From Sophora flavescens (Eukaryota > Streptophyta > Magnoliopsida > Fabales > Fabaceae): 64,000 nt of DNA. Of this stretch, positions 1 through 10,561 are shown piece after piece. Under the pieces are notes generated by a model. It did not search any database. It saw only the letters and a program-made list of their open reading frames with translations, and was not told the origin of the DNA. Each line of letters starts with the position of its first letter. Within the stretch, counting starts at the first letter, position 1. The position numbers and the translations under genes were made by a program. Location of the stretch: the NCBI GenBank assembly GCA_030762895.1, contig CM061067.1, forward strand, positions 165,476,518-165,540,517, in the 5' to 3' direction.

Positions 1-704
1 AACTCACTCAACCCAACCCAACCCAGTCAAAACATAGAAAGTTAAAAAAATCTAGTTTATTTCTTATCTTGGTCAGACTCTTCTTCTCTCGCTACACGAC
101 TCTTCTTCTCTCACGCACGACCCTTCTCTTCTCACACACACGACTCACTCAATCCCTCTAAGTCTCACTCACACGGCCACCACTCACTTAATGGATGATT
201 TTTTACTTAGTTTTGTATTCATGACTTTTACATTCTCATTATAATACTTTAGACTTTTAATTGATGGTTGTTGATGATTTTAGCTTTCAGACTTTTAGAC
301 TTTTAGTTAATGGTTTAGAGTTTATACTTTCAGTTTCAATTACTTTTATCATAACATGATCTTCTTTTTAGTCTTGGATAATTAATGATTTTGACTTTTA
401 GACTTTTAGATCATATTGTTATAACAATTTGTTGATGTAATTTAAAGTTTTAAACAGGTTTATTTGTGATTTTTGAAACTTTTTCATGATTTTTTTTCGG
501 ACAAACCCGCAGACCCGAACCAACACGACCCAAAGTTGAAAATATGTATGTTTCTTGTCAAACCCAACGACCAACCCAACCCATGAGTGTCGAGTTGAGT
601 TGGGTTTCATGATTTTTTTTTTTTTTGCAAACCCAACCCACTCACCTTTGTCTGTGTTGGATCCTAAAACCCACTAAACCCAACCCAATTCATGGAAACC
701 CCTG
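1..704. mobile_element. Probable right end of a non-autonomous hAT-like DNA transposon
   Basis: The stretch is rich in ACCCAACCC tracts at both its left edge and its right edge. It ends at 704 with a segment whose reverse complement begins CAGGGGTTTCCATGAATTGG. Many plant hAT elements have CAGGGGTGTxCATGGGTTGGG-type termini, so this looks like one element end. The next 8 bases (705-712, gtatatat) would be the target-site duplication, but the left terminus lies outside the window, so it cannot be tested. No transposase is encoded. The call rests on terminal resemblance only. Confidence 0.4.
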
Positions 705-860
705 GTATATATGGTGAAATTTTGAAAATAGATATTATTATATAGTTGAAACGAAGATCAGCTGATAAAAAACAAAAACGATGTCGTTGTGTATATGATC
801 GTTGGGGTTCAAATTTGAAAAGCCACACCTTTCTGAAAGCTGAAACCCTCAAACAGACAC

Positions 861-2276
861 ATGCAGATCAAAGGAAACAAAAAAGAGTGCAAAGCAGCCA
901 TGACAGCCACAAGAAGAAAGACAAAACTCAGCGATCTAGAGAAGCAAGAAATTATGAGAAGCAGCATCCCTGTGGAATCAAATTCCAGCACTGGCAGCAA
1001 CAATGAAGAAGATCATCATCGTGACAACAATAGCTGCTACTACCCTGGTTGCAAGAAAGATGCAAACTGCACATGTCAAATCTGCTTGGATAGCATCTAT
1101 GCCACCATTGACCTCATGCCCATCAGCATCAACACCTCCCTCTCTGCTTCCAGACCCAAACCCAATGTTGATTGCACTCCAATCTCCTTTGATCCTTCTC
1201 TTCTCTCCACACCCACATCTACATCCACTACTTCCCACGTACCATTCACTCCTGCCATCAAATCCACTGCTAGAAAAGATTTAAACCAGAAATTGAAAAA
1301 GCACAAAAAGGGACAAAATGGGTATTTCTCTGCTAGCAGGTTCTTGATTTTGCTACTGGGATTGGGTCTCCTTTTGTCTGCAGATATTAGTTTTTCATGG
1401 GTAGCTTCTGGGATCTTTCAACCTGCTTTATCACCGGATGTAGTGAAAAGGGTTGGTGAGAAATGTTTGCAAGTGCAAGATTTGAATGGAAAGTTGAAGC
1501 TTTTGCAGAAGGATTTGTCAACAAGTATTGTTGATGGGAAAGTCTCAAATTGCATCCTTTCTGATTCCACATGGAAAATCAGCCAGGTACCACTACTATT
1601 ATATTATGCATTAAAAAAAGTTTTTTGATTTGTTAAAGAACTGTAGGTTTTAAAAAGATTACATATTTATTTATTCTTCAATTGCCAACAAGAGTGTTGA
1701 TTGACCAGCAAAAATAAAATGCATATAGGATGGTGTGTTATTGAATTCAAGGTGCATATTATACAAAACAGCTATAGAGGAGGTTTCAATTTGGGGATGG
1801 CCTCTGCAAACAGCAGGATTGCTCACAAATGGGTTCTCTTTTAAATCATTCACTATCTTATCTGGAAGAGTCACCCAGGTAAACTAACCACTATGCCATT
1901 TTTTCCCACCTTCCATTGATTGAATTTGAAGTGGTGGACTAACTTCAAGTCATTGTCTCTCTTCTTATTTTTCTATGTTCAAAAGTGGAACAGTGGACAA
2001 GTTGGCTATGTGATTCGAAAGGCCAATACTTCATGGGTGCAACCAAAATGGGGTGCCTCCGTAGTGCAATTAGACCCCAATACATGGGTTCTTGAATATC
2101 AAAGGAGCTCTATTGTTAATGGCACAAGTTTTTATTCATCAGCATTGGAGTTCCTACAATATAGGATCCCAAGAATTATTGGCAGAGTGAAAAAATGTTT
2201 CTGGCGGCTTGCTGCATTTGAAGTTAGCCACTACAATAGGTTCACAGCAACCAATGGGATTAAAACCCCTACTTGA
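861..2276 (+). CDS. Plant-type single-pass membrane protein with a Cys-rich motif, three exons
   Basis: I read exons at 861-1586, 1729-1878 and 1986-2276. All junctions are phase 0 with GT donors (1587, 1879) and AG acceptors, giving 388 aa. The N-terminal third is polar. A Cys cluster (C59-x4-C64-x5-C70-x-C72-x2-C75, with KKDANC and ICLDSI) follows, then a Lys-rich stretch and one hydrophobic segment at about residues 161-178 (FLILLLGLGLLL). The C-terminal part is a compact domain with many Trp (IWGWPLQTAG, GQVGYVIRKANTSW, WGASVVQLDP). The last two exons keep an uninterrupted frame across the proposed splices, which supports a real gene rather than a chance ORF. I know similar plant-only membrane proteins but no established function, so none is assigned. 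A Met at about residue 14 is an alternative start. No neighbouring gene is visible. Confidence 0.8.
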
Positions 2277-2480
2277 AGCGAACAGTAGATTTTGGATTAA
2301 ACTCATCATCCTGGATCAGCAAAAATCCTGTTCTCATTTCTTGTGAGAAACTCTCATTTTCTTATGTTGTTTGGATTTTAACTTTCACTTCTGGTCTGGA
2401 TATTTTGTATTTGACTACCCTGATTTGCCAAGTCACTATGCTTGAATTTGAGTATTATATAACTGCCTCTGCAAGAGAAT

Positions 2481-2486
2481 AATAAA
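2481..2486 (+). promoter_or_regulatory. Candidate polyadenylation signal of the membrane-protein gene
   Basis: AATAAA lies about 205 bp after the stop codon in an AT-rich 3' region. This is a typical plant near-upstream element position. It is a short motif and could occur by chance. Confidence 0.4.
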
Positions 2487-2872
2487 TAAGTATATGTGAT
2501 TTGGCATAGCTTTCCAGCACCGAAACCGAAATATTAAAGATCTCGACAAGATGAATTGTTTATTTAGTTTCTCCCTTAATCACTACTGTAAGTTACTAAC
2601 TAGTAGCATGTTTGGATTTTCGTATGGTGCGATTCCATGCACTTTTGCGGTGTCAAGAGGCATAACTTTTCCCTTACAAACGTGGAAACTTTTTCTTGTA
2701 GTGTTTGCCACAGGTGTAGGCTTCGACAGAAATCCAAACACAACCTTGATCTATCAAAGTAGATGAATAGTTTATTTTGTTTCTCTCATTCGTTCATGTC
2801 TTAATTTCTTTCTGCAACTGTAGAACCAGAAAATTTGTGAACACTATTGCAAAGACAAATACAAATTCAAGA

Positions 2873-2967
2873 CTTGGCAAATTAGGATAGTCAATTGATA
2901 GAGGTGTGGGTGTCTTCTTCCTCAAATACAAATACTATTGACTATCCTAAATCCTAATTTGCCAAAG
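2873..2967. repeat. 95-bp inverted repeat (hairpin), MITE-like
   Basis: The left arm cttggcaaattaggatagtc (from 2873) is matched by a right arm ending at 2967, interrupted only by a 7-bp duplication (atcctaa). The loop carries gaggtgtgggtgtcttcttcc. A diverged direct copy of part of arm and loop lies at about 3050-3100 (gatagtcaatta...gtgtgggagtcttattcctc). It could be a small foldback element or a locally duplicated inverted repeat. Confidence 0.5.
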
Positions 2968-3394
2968 TCATGCTGTTTGAAGTTTGCTTAAGTTTGCCAA
3001 GTCACACACCTCCTACGGCAAACCTCACTGTTGCAAACTTTTGCATCAAGATAGTCAATTAATTGATAGTAGTGTGGGAGTCTTATTCCTCAAATAGGTG
3101 GTTGGAAGTACCCAAGACTCCCTAGCTTCCTGATTCCTGAAAACCTAAGTCTCTATCTTCTTCAATTGTGCTAACAGCTCAAATAGTCACGATGGCTCCG
3201 AGAGACTTTGTTCTAAATGTACTACAGTCAAAAGGCCAACAAATATAGATTAATGGTTATTATTACCTCTGTATTGATATAAAGGACCTTTGACGAATAA
3301 AATAAATTGGATGGTAAGTTTGATATTTTCATTAAATCAAGAAACAAGAGGATGAAGAGTAAAACAAGATCAATGTCAATAACTGTCGCCTAAT

Positions 3395-3530
3395 CTTTTT
3401 TTTTTTATTTTTTATAGGCAAATGTTAGTAGTTAGTGTGATATGTTAGTCAGGGAGCTGAACCCATAACCTCATTATCACTTCAAACCTCATGTCCCTCT
3501 TGCAAACCACATTGACCACCTTATAACTCC
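3395..3530 (-). mobile_element. SINE-like retroposon with 14-bp target-site duplication
   Basis: Read on the minus strand, the element has a pol III B-box-like segment (GGGTTCAGCTCCC, consensus GGTTCGANTCC) and ends in an A-rich tail (the plus-strand T-run at about 3396-3416). It is flanked by imperfect 14-bp direct repeats, aactgtcgcctaat (3381-3394) and aactgtcacctagt (3531-3544). B box, A-tail and flanking duplication together are the mark of a tRNA-derived SINE. An A box is only weakly visible (GTGGTCAATGTGG). The family is not recognised. Confidence 0.55.
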
Positions 3531-3544
3531 AACTGTCACCTAGT

Positions 3545-6088
3545 CTGCTTGAACAAAAGTAGCTTAATTAAACATAGTGACACCCAGTTGCAAGTAAACT
3601 AAGGATGCAATTGGTAGGGGGTGATAACGAGAATTACTAGAAGTGAGGAAAGAGTTATTCTTGCTTAGTATAGGAGTTTATAAGGTAAATTGAAACCGTA
3701 TTTTATTGTGATTTACTTTTGTTGTGAACAATGGCAATGAGAAACCTTTTTACTGATATGAAGAAATGTTGCAGGACAGATAAAAAAACAAAAGCAAGAA
3801 ATAAAGCAAATTGAAAGAAATCTAAAGAAAAGAGGCAATAATATTATCGTGATTCAGAGCTGAGGTCCAGACTCCTACATCCACATTGAGTCAATATTAT
3901 CGAGGATCACTTTCTGTTTCAGGTTACAAGTATACAGCAAATTGGTGAATTTGCAATCTTACGGTACTTTACTATATGATCAGTCTTATATAGACTCCTA
4001 GCTTTCCTATTTTATGGCTTCCATATCAATCTCAAACTAACTAACTAAAATCAGTTACAGTGGTTACAACTTGCACAAGTGCCACTACAAAGAATTGATA
4101 TCATGTAACTAATTAAGGAAAAACTAACAGGTCAAGCTAATTAATTGAGATTGACACGTGCTTCACAACTTTGTATGAAAGATGTCACAGATTATTATTC
4201 GTTATGGTTTTCTTTGGTTACATTATTCTTTTCTTGGGTTCGCTTCACAATTTATGACTGAGAAAGATTATGCATTAAGGTTTCCTATTCCTAAAATTTC
4301 TTGCACCCCAATGAAGTTTCCCTTTCCGTGCGTTGTTTTGTCACTATAGAGCCAGGAACCACTGATTTGTGAATGAGAAAAGTTTTTTAAACACCAAAAT
4401 AGGACACCATATGATATATTGTTGAAATACGTGTATATAATATAATAAGGTAAAAGTAGGTGAGACAGAGATAAATATTTACGATATCATATACAGTATC
4501 CAAATTTTGATGTTAAACTGTTTGTGAATAGGCCTATTATAATTCATGGTGGAGATGGCATGCTAGTTTTGAATAATAATGCCAATATAAGTACGACAAG
4601 GATTAGGCGGATGAGATTAAGATGGAAATCAAACGACAATATAGGTGGTATACCAGAAATCCCAGATGAAGCACACGTTTATTTCATTTGATTGGACTTG
4701 GAGATTAGGGAGCAATGATCCTCTGCCTTTGGAGTTTGGTGATTTTGGTGACTTTAGGCAAAAATGAGATGAAAGAGATAGAAAAAAATGAAGGATAAAG
4801 ATGATAGAGAAAATAAGAGACGAGAGAGATAGAGAGAAATACACCAAAGATAGAGAATTCAAAGGTAGATAATCCATTTCCGAGATTAGGCCTGTAGAAT
4901 CAGCAAATATTTTGGCTAATTAATACGTTAAAGTTGTTATGCCTACGAGCCTTTTTCAAGTTGTGATAACTATGTTTTGAGTTCAAACTTTCAAATACTC
5001 CCTATATTGTTTTGCTTTTATTTTAGCCTGCATTTTTCGACCTACTTTATAACCAAAAATTAAAATTCCAAAAAAGAAAAGAGGTACTTCAGTTGGAAAA
5101 CTACTGTTTGAAAACGAAGGTATAAGTTCTTGTTTTTTCTTTTTTCATTTTGTTAAGAACAAGACTTATGTATCATTCCATAGACACATCATGTTTTTTC
5201 AATAGCAATAGGGGCGAATAAAGTTGATTCTACACATTGATAAGATGTTACATATATCTTATGACCATTAAAAAACATTAATTTACAGGGAAGCAAGAGC
5301 CAAGAATCATTTAAAAGCACCCGTAGTGGCCCCGAGCATGATTCGGTGGTTTGACCGCACAGGGTCCCATTTTTTAGGGCCAACAAACTGTTTTTTTTAC
5401 CTAGTATATATATACCAATGTATATGTTAAAATAAATTTTTTATATAATTACATTTTTTACTTGAGGGCTCAATTGTTTTTAAAAATTCAAACCCAAAAC
5501 TCGACAAGCCTGATAAGTAGGAACGGGAATACGTCGGCCTGTTTACAATTAATATTATATTTTAGTTAAATGTATAATATATAATATAAAAAAATTATTT
5601 TATTATAAAATTAATATATTATTACTAAATTCTAAAAAAATTGAAACCGTGTGTGACTGTGATCACTCTCATTCTCCATTCTTCAGTTCGAATTAGAAAG
5701 TAGAAAGAAACTATTTATTTTGTCCCTCCCTCTACGTGACTGACTGACTAGGTAACTTGTTATGCACTTCTCGTCATCGTATTACATTCATTATTGTTCT
5801 AATGGAGAAGAACAATATAGGAGTTGGCTTGTATATTCAAAATAATTAGAAAGAGTTTTTTGTTTTTGTTATAAGTTATTTGGTATAAGTCATAGAACAA
5901 TCCACTTAGCAAATGAAGGTTTTAACTTTTAATGATTGGAATCAAACCACTATTTTTGCTATAATCTATTGTAGTTTGATACCATAATATTTTTCTTTTA
6001 TTCGGTAATATTTTCTTTTACTTGAGGTTGTATTAAAACAATTAATAGCTAGTTTTTTGTACCTCATAAACATGCATATGCATACACA

Positions 6089-6092
<4 letters not shown>
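3545..6092. other. Gene-free AT-rich intergenic DNA
   Basis: I find no convincing gene here. Reading frames are short and have no recognisable domains. A block at about 5300-5395, whose reverse complement contains GGGACCCTGTGCGGTC, resembles terminal segments of some plant hAT elements but cannot be assigned. Confidence 0.5.

Positions 6093-6145
<53 letters not shown>
6093..6145. repeat. (TA)n microsatellite
   Basis: About 26 uninterrupted TA dinucleotides. No other structure is visible. Confidence 0.95.
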
Positions 6146-6147
<2 letters not shown>

Positions 6148-6179
6148 GACTTATAAAAAAAAAACATCAATTTCTCAAC

Positions 6180-6419
6180 TTATACTGACACCCAAAATCT
6201 CAAGAAACACATGAAAAGCACTCTACTTGCATTGCAGGACAATGGAAGGTAGCTTCTGTCTCCTTTCCAATGACTAAGAGGGTACCCTACCACACGCTTT
6301 AATAAACATATCAAGCGAAGACGTTGCAAAACCTGACCATAGCTTGAATAAAAAAGGTCATTATTACTTATGTTTTTCTGCGAAGGATCATGGCAGCTTC
6401 GTTCTCTGTCTTTAACCAA
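6180..6419 (-). other. Unassigned 79-codon reading frame, possible gene or exon remnant
   Basis: The frame carries a non-repetitive, compositionally protein-like sequence (LLKRVVGYPLSHWKGDRSYL, LPLSCNASRVLFMCFLRF). It stands out from the AT-rich surroundings. It has no ATG at its apparent start and I recognise no family. It may be a terminal exon relic of a lost gene or transposon, or chance. Confidence 0.2.
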
Positions 6420-6609
6420 CCATGTGAAAACTTTATATGATCACTCCTTTTTCTAATTTTCAGAATTTGAAAAAAACTATATCTAATAAAAAAAGTTTAT
6501 ATTGGAAGTACTAAATATACCATTATTCAGTTTTAAAAAAAATACCATTATTCATGTCATTTTTTCTGAACGAGGATTTGATGTCTCATTTTATTATATC
6601 ATATTTTGT

Positions 6610-6987
6610 ATCCATCAATAATATTTTGCCATATTCCCGCCTGGATTGGACCATCTGGCCAAGGGCCCAATGAAGGACACGTCCAACTACGACGAATGAA
6701 TGGTCCAACAAGGATGGAGACCAATCAAGACAGGAGGAAGACAACTCGATCGATTGGGACGAGTCTCAATTCCTTGAAGACTAACCCGCATCAGGCCCAC
6801 TAAGAAGGTTATATAGGAAAAGCCATACCTCCTCACAAAGGGACTCCCTCTCACTTACATTATTAGCCTAAGGTTTAGCTTGTATCTAAGCCATAGGTAA
6901 TAAGCTCCAATGGCTCTTGTGATCATATATGCATCTAATAAAATATTGCTCTCTCCACCTTGTTGAAATTCATTGTTCTGCCAAGAA
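6610..6987 (+). repeat. LTR-like fragment (3' part of a retrotransposon LTR)
   Basis: The stretch has LTR-type order: a TATA-like ggttatatagg near 6807, a downstream pyrimidine-rich leader, tctaataaaata as a poly(A)-like region, and an end in ccaagaaca. No PBS follows at 6988, so it would be a 3' or solo LTR. Its left border and TSD were not found. Confidence 0.35.
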
Positions 6988-7123
6988 CATGTCACATATC
7001 CTACATTTTTAACATTACATGAAACTTTAACTTATGCCACAAAATATAATTGATAGGGATAGAATGTGATATACTAAAATGAGAGAGTAATTTTCAACTC
7101 ATTTCTATTGTAGGTTATTATCT

Positions 7124-7663
7124 TGTGAGGAGGAAAACTCGGCCAGCGAGCTTGGATGCTCGATTCGATAAAAGCGGGAAAGATAAGACCATGATACTAT
7201 CTCAAATAACTTTATCTGGTTACAAGAGATAAATCCCACCAATTAAGGAAATCATATATCCCGGAGAATATTTAAATATTTAAAGAGATAAGACATAAAG
7301 AGATAAACCGATCTCTAAGAGAAAATGAGACCTTATTATAAAAAGAGGAGAACCCTAAGAGAAAGGGACACTTTTGACTGACCTAAGTGAATCTCCCTTA
7401 AGCGTATTAAAGGAACCAGGCTGACCAAGAGACTATTGAAGAGTCCTTGTCCACTGGAATTCATCAGATACAAGATTAAGGGATTGAGATCACCGTATGG
7501 CCAAGGGTTGAACCTAGAACTACGTCTGACTTTGATTCCCATTGGGATACGTAGGACCGGAATACAATATTCTGTCAAGCCATAATCTAAAACAACTCGA
7601 TTGTTCACTCTTGGTTTAACGTTCTACGACTAGATTCCGACAAGTCGGATCTCGGTAGGAACA
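7124..7663 (+). repeat. 5' LTR of a Tat-lineage Ty3/Gypsy element
   Basis: The 540-bp segment begins TGTGAGGAGG and ends GGAACA, followed after two bases by a primer-binding site and then a gag start. These are the standard landmarks of a 5' LTR. A TATA-like ccttattataaaaag lies near 7332. No matching 3' LTR is in the window. The pol half at 57730-60024 and antisense ORF at 60988-61863 are of the same lineage and orientation and may be its displaced 3' part. Confidence 0.75.
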
Positions 7664-7665
7664 TT

Positions 7666-7682
7666 TGGCGCCCACCGTGGGA
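7666..7682 (+). other. Primer-binding site of the Tat element
   Basis: TGGCGCCCACCGTGGGA lies two bases after the LTR end. TGGCGCCCACCGTGGG is the usual PBS sequence of plant Tat-clade Gypsy elements. The priming tRNA is not derived here. Confidence 0.8.
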
Positions 7683-7720
7683 CCGAGGAAAAACTTTCCC
7701 TAGTTCCATAAGAAAGTTTG

Positions 7721-8238
7721 ATGGTGACTACACGGAACGGACCGAGGGGAGGGGCGCATAGCGCAAACCACGTTGATCATGAAGTATCAAATACAAATCA
7801 GAACCATGACAACCCTTCGCCTCCGCCCCTCGATGAAGATCATCCTCAACTGGGAGAGATTATGGCACAACTGAAACAGTTGCGTGAGGAAAACAAGGAG
7901 ATTCGTGCACAGAACCAAAAATTGCTAAGAGCTCGGAGAAGGGCCAGATCGGCAACACCCGAGGAAAGCCAGGAGGATCCCTCATGCACCTTCTCACCAT
8001 GAAACGAGCCGACCTGCCAGGACCAAACCAGGGCCTCAGGGTTCAGGAGCCAAATCTCGTACTGAAGAGACGGTCCAGAAAGAAAAGGTAAGAGACAAAC
8101 GACCGAGGTTGCCTTTCACGGATGACGTAGATGAGGTACTCATGCTAAGACATTTTAAGCCTCTTAATATTAATAAATTCAATGGCACCACTGATCCAAC
8201 TAAACACATAGAATACTATATTTCTTCTGTTTACCTGG
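7721..8238 (+). pseudogene. gag: Tat gag, 5' part, truncated by an insertion
   Basis: The frame opens with ATG at 7721 (MVTTRNGPRGG), typical of Tat gag starts. It runs through a charged coiled-coil-like segment (MAQLKQLREENKEIRAQNQK) to a stop near 8000. Gag-type sequence resumes in another frame (FTDDVDEVLMLRHFKPLNI, then FNGTTDPTKHIEYY) up to 8238, where the start of another LTR cuts it. So there is at least one frameshift plus truncation by insertion. The capsid core, nucleocapsid knuckle and pol are missing at this place. The product would have been the structural Gag of the particle. Confidence 0.75.
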
Positions 8239-8365
8239 TGTGAACACTCATTTTTGTCCGTCTTCATTTTATTTTATTCTAATTTTATTATTATGTTATT
8301 ATATTTCAGGGAGACTAAAAAAATAATAGTGAAGAAAGAAAGAAGAAAAAGAAAATAATGAAGAA

Positions 8366-8705
8366 AGGAGGAGGTTCCATCCGTTGCATATTTAATTTTC
8401 TGTTGGATGATGAGATTCCGTCCGTTGTATATCTAATTTTCTGTTGGACGGGGAGGTTGAGTATCTAATTTTCTGTTGGACGAGGAGGTTCCGTCCATTG
8501 CATACTTAATTTTCTGTTGGACGAGGATGTCTCGTCCATTGCATACTAATTTTCTGTTGGACGAGGAGGTTCCGTCCATTGAATATTTAATTTTCTATTG
8601 GATGAAGAGGTTCTATCCGTTGCATATCTAATTTTCTGTTGGATGAGGAGGTTCCGTCCGTTACGTATTTAATTTTCTGTTGGACGAGGAGGTTCTGTCC
8701 ACTGC
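8366..8705. repeat. 41-bp minisatellite, about 8 units, within the Ogre-like LTR
   Basis: The unit reads GGACGAGGAGGTTCCGTCCA followed by TTGCATACTTAATTTTCTGTT, with GGAC...GTCC dyad symmetry in its first half. Units differ by a few substitutions and one is shortened. The array is bracketed by two near-identical copies of a roughly 43-bp purine-rich sequence (aataatagtgaagaaagaaa...) at about 8313-8356 and 8731-8773. Confidence 0.9.
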
Positions 8706-9144
8706 AATTTTATTTTCAAACTGGAGACCAAAAAATAATAGTGAAGAAAGAAAGAAGAAAAAGAAAATAATGAACAAATGAGGAATAAAAGAATGAGAAA
8801 AGAACAATCAGCAAAAAGAGAAGAAAGGAGATTGAGTTACTTCTCCTAACCCTAAAAAACCCCATTTTACATATCAGACAAAACCTCTCTTCCTCCTCCC
8901 ACTCTCCAACCGCCCCTACCCATTGGTCCTTCTTCTCCCTCATCTCCTCCACTATCTTAACCGCACCACACTTCCTTCTCTCTTCAAACACGCAACCTTC
9001 ACATCAAATCGCCTCCTTTCCTCTGCTCGCGCCACCTCCATCTGGACACACGCGATCTCTGCTCAGAACCACCCAAGCTCCGGATTTCGTGGGACCAACC
9101 TTGTAGCCGCCGAATAAGGAGAAGCATGAAGCCCTCTCCTCCAT

Positions 9145-9154
9145 CTATAAAAGG
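9145..9154 (+). promoter_or_regulatory. TATA box of the Ogre-like LTR
   Basis: CTATAAAAGG lies downstream of a C-rich stretch (8880-9120) and upstream of a purine-rich leader. This is the expected layout of an LTR pol II promoter. The start site is not determined. Confidence 0.6.
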
Positions 9155-10543
9155 AAGGGGGAAGAACGAGAGGGGGGGGGGAAGGATACGAAGATAGAGG
9201 GAGAGAGAAATTTTATCTGATGTTTTCTTTGTGAAGAAAAAGAGATTAGGTTTGAGGTAGAAATGGAGGGGATCTTCGTTTTTTAATAAACAGAAGGAGG
9301 GGATTTTCGGGTTAGGGATTTGAGTTTTTTTCCTCTTCTCTGTCATTAGAGTGGTTCTAAATTTTCAGAAGAAGAGAGAGTTAAAAGAGTCAGTAAAACT
9401 GAAATGTGAGGGTTTTGATCTTAAGATTTCACTACTGGGAGAAAGCAAAATCATTGTTATTCTGTTCTCATTTGGTAATCCTTGTTCTCTTTGTTGATGT
9501 TGTTCATGAGTTTCTGTTGACATTCTTATTTTTTTGTGTCTCTGTTTATGACGAAAAGAAAATCCATAGATATTGAAACTGAATGAGTTAGTATGATGTT
9601 TGCTATATGAGTTCTTATGTCTGTTTCAGAAATGGTGTATTGTAGGGTTCCTATTTCATTGTTTACCGTCATATGCGGAAATGCATGATACACTAGTAAT
9701 CTTCATATGGCTATACTGTTACTAAACACTTAAAATGTTACATTTTTGTTCTATTTTCATAAGGCAAAACTATTTTTTCACATAAAAATAAAAGATGATC
9801 GCTTAAATCCCATTCAATCGGTTTGTTCCCTTTTTACAAAACAAAGAAAATTGTCTTTTGATAAATAAATAATTGAACTTGTTTTATTTAGGGATGACCT
9901 GTGGACTTGGTTGCCATATTCAATCCCTTAGAATAAAGGTTGCCCTATGGACTTATGTGCCACGTTCAACCTATTTAGGACTTTTCAACATTTAATAAAA
10001 AAGGTAGAATAAAACAAAAAATGAGATCATGAAATAGTATTTCTCTTCCTAATTCCTATATGGCATTTTTTCTAAATACTTAATTAAATCAATGTTATTT
10101 TTGGGTTGCTCTATGACAAGTGGCATGCTCAATCCTTTAGATTTTGAGGTTGTCCTGTGGACTTACATGCCGTGATCACCCTCATTTAGGTTTAATAAAA
10201 AAATTTCACAAATATAAAACCGATAAAAATACAAAATATCTTAAAATTAAAAATGATTTTTCCTTTAAATGATTTTCGGGGTAAAATAAATATTTTCAAA
10301 GTTACTAATAATTTACACAACTAATTTTGGGTAATCATTTTTATGGATGTTCTAGGGTGCCGTGGGGATAAGTCTCCATGCCTTCCCTAAACGTAATCGA
10401 CTCCCGAACCCAAAGTTATTTTTAAAGGGTTTTCCAATTTTCCCGAAATTAAATAAAATTGATGGTGACTCCATGTTTATTCTCTAAAAGAAAATAGGTT
10501 TTCTTTTTGTTCGCCGTTGCGCCGCGATCTCGGTCGTGACTGA

Positions 10544-10561
10544 TGGCGACTCCACTAGGGA
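10544..10561 (+). other. Primer-binding site of the Ogre-like element
   Basis: TGGCGACTCCACTAGGGA follows the LTR end by two bases. Ogre elements use a PBS of the form TGGCGACTCxxCTGGGGA (tRNA-Arg type). One position differs here (TAGGGA for TGGGGA). Confidence 0.7.

Larger units (their letters stand above)
8239..10541 (+). repeat. 5' LTR of an Ogre-like (Tat clade) element
   Basis: This roughly 2.3-kb LTR starts TGTGAACACTC and ends ATCTCGGTCGTGACT (final base T rather than the canonical A), followed by an Ogre-type PBS. The start matches the LTR of the second Ogre-like element at 61864-62951 (TGTGAATACC, then TATTTTTG), and the ends correspond too (GATCGCGACA there). The LTR holds a 41-bp minisatellite, a GC-rich promoter region with a TATA box, and long AT-rich U5-like sequence. 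It sits inside Tat gag, so this element is younger than the Tat copy. Confidence 0.7.

Noticed and set aside
1..704. Interstitial telomere repeat (ACCCAACCC tracts)
   Set aside because: Plant telomere is CCCTAAA; the tracts here are CCCAA-type, irregular, and end in a hAT-like terminus.
746..1284. Overlapping short frames around the first exon on both strands
   Set aside because: They overlap the well-supported first exon, are shorter, and have no domain or splice continuity.
4629..5386. Minus-strand frames of 60-80 codons in the intergenic DNA
   Set aside because: Low-complexity Ser/Leu/Phe composition from purine-rich DNA; no start context, domains or neighbours.
8716..9346. Frames of 64-115 codons in the Ogre-like LTR promoter region
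   Set aside because: Translations of C/T- and G/A-rich promoter sequence on both strands, no domain.
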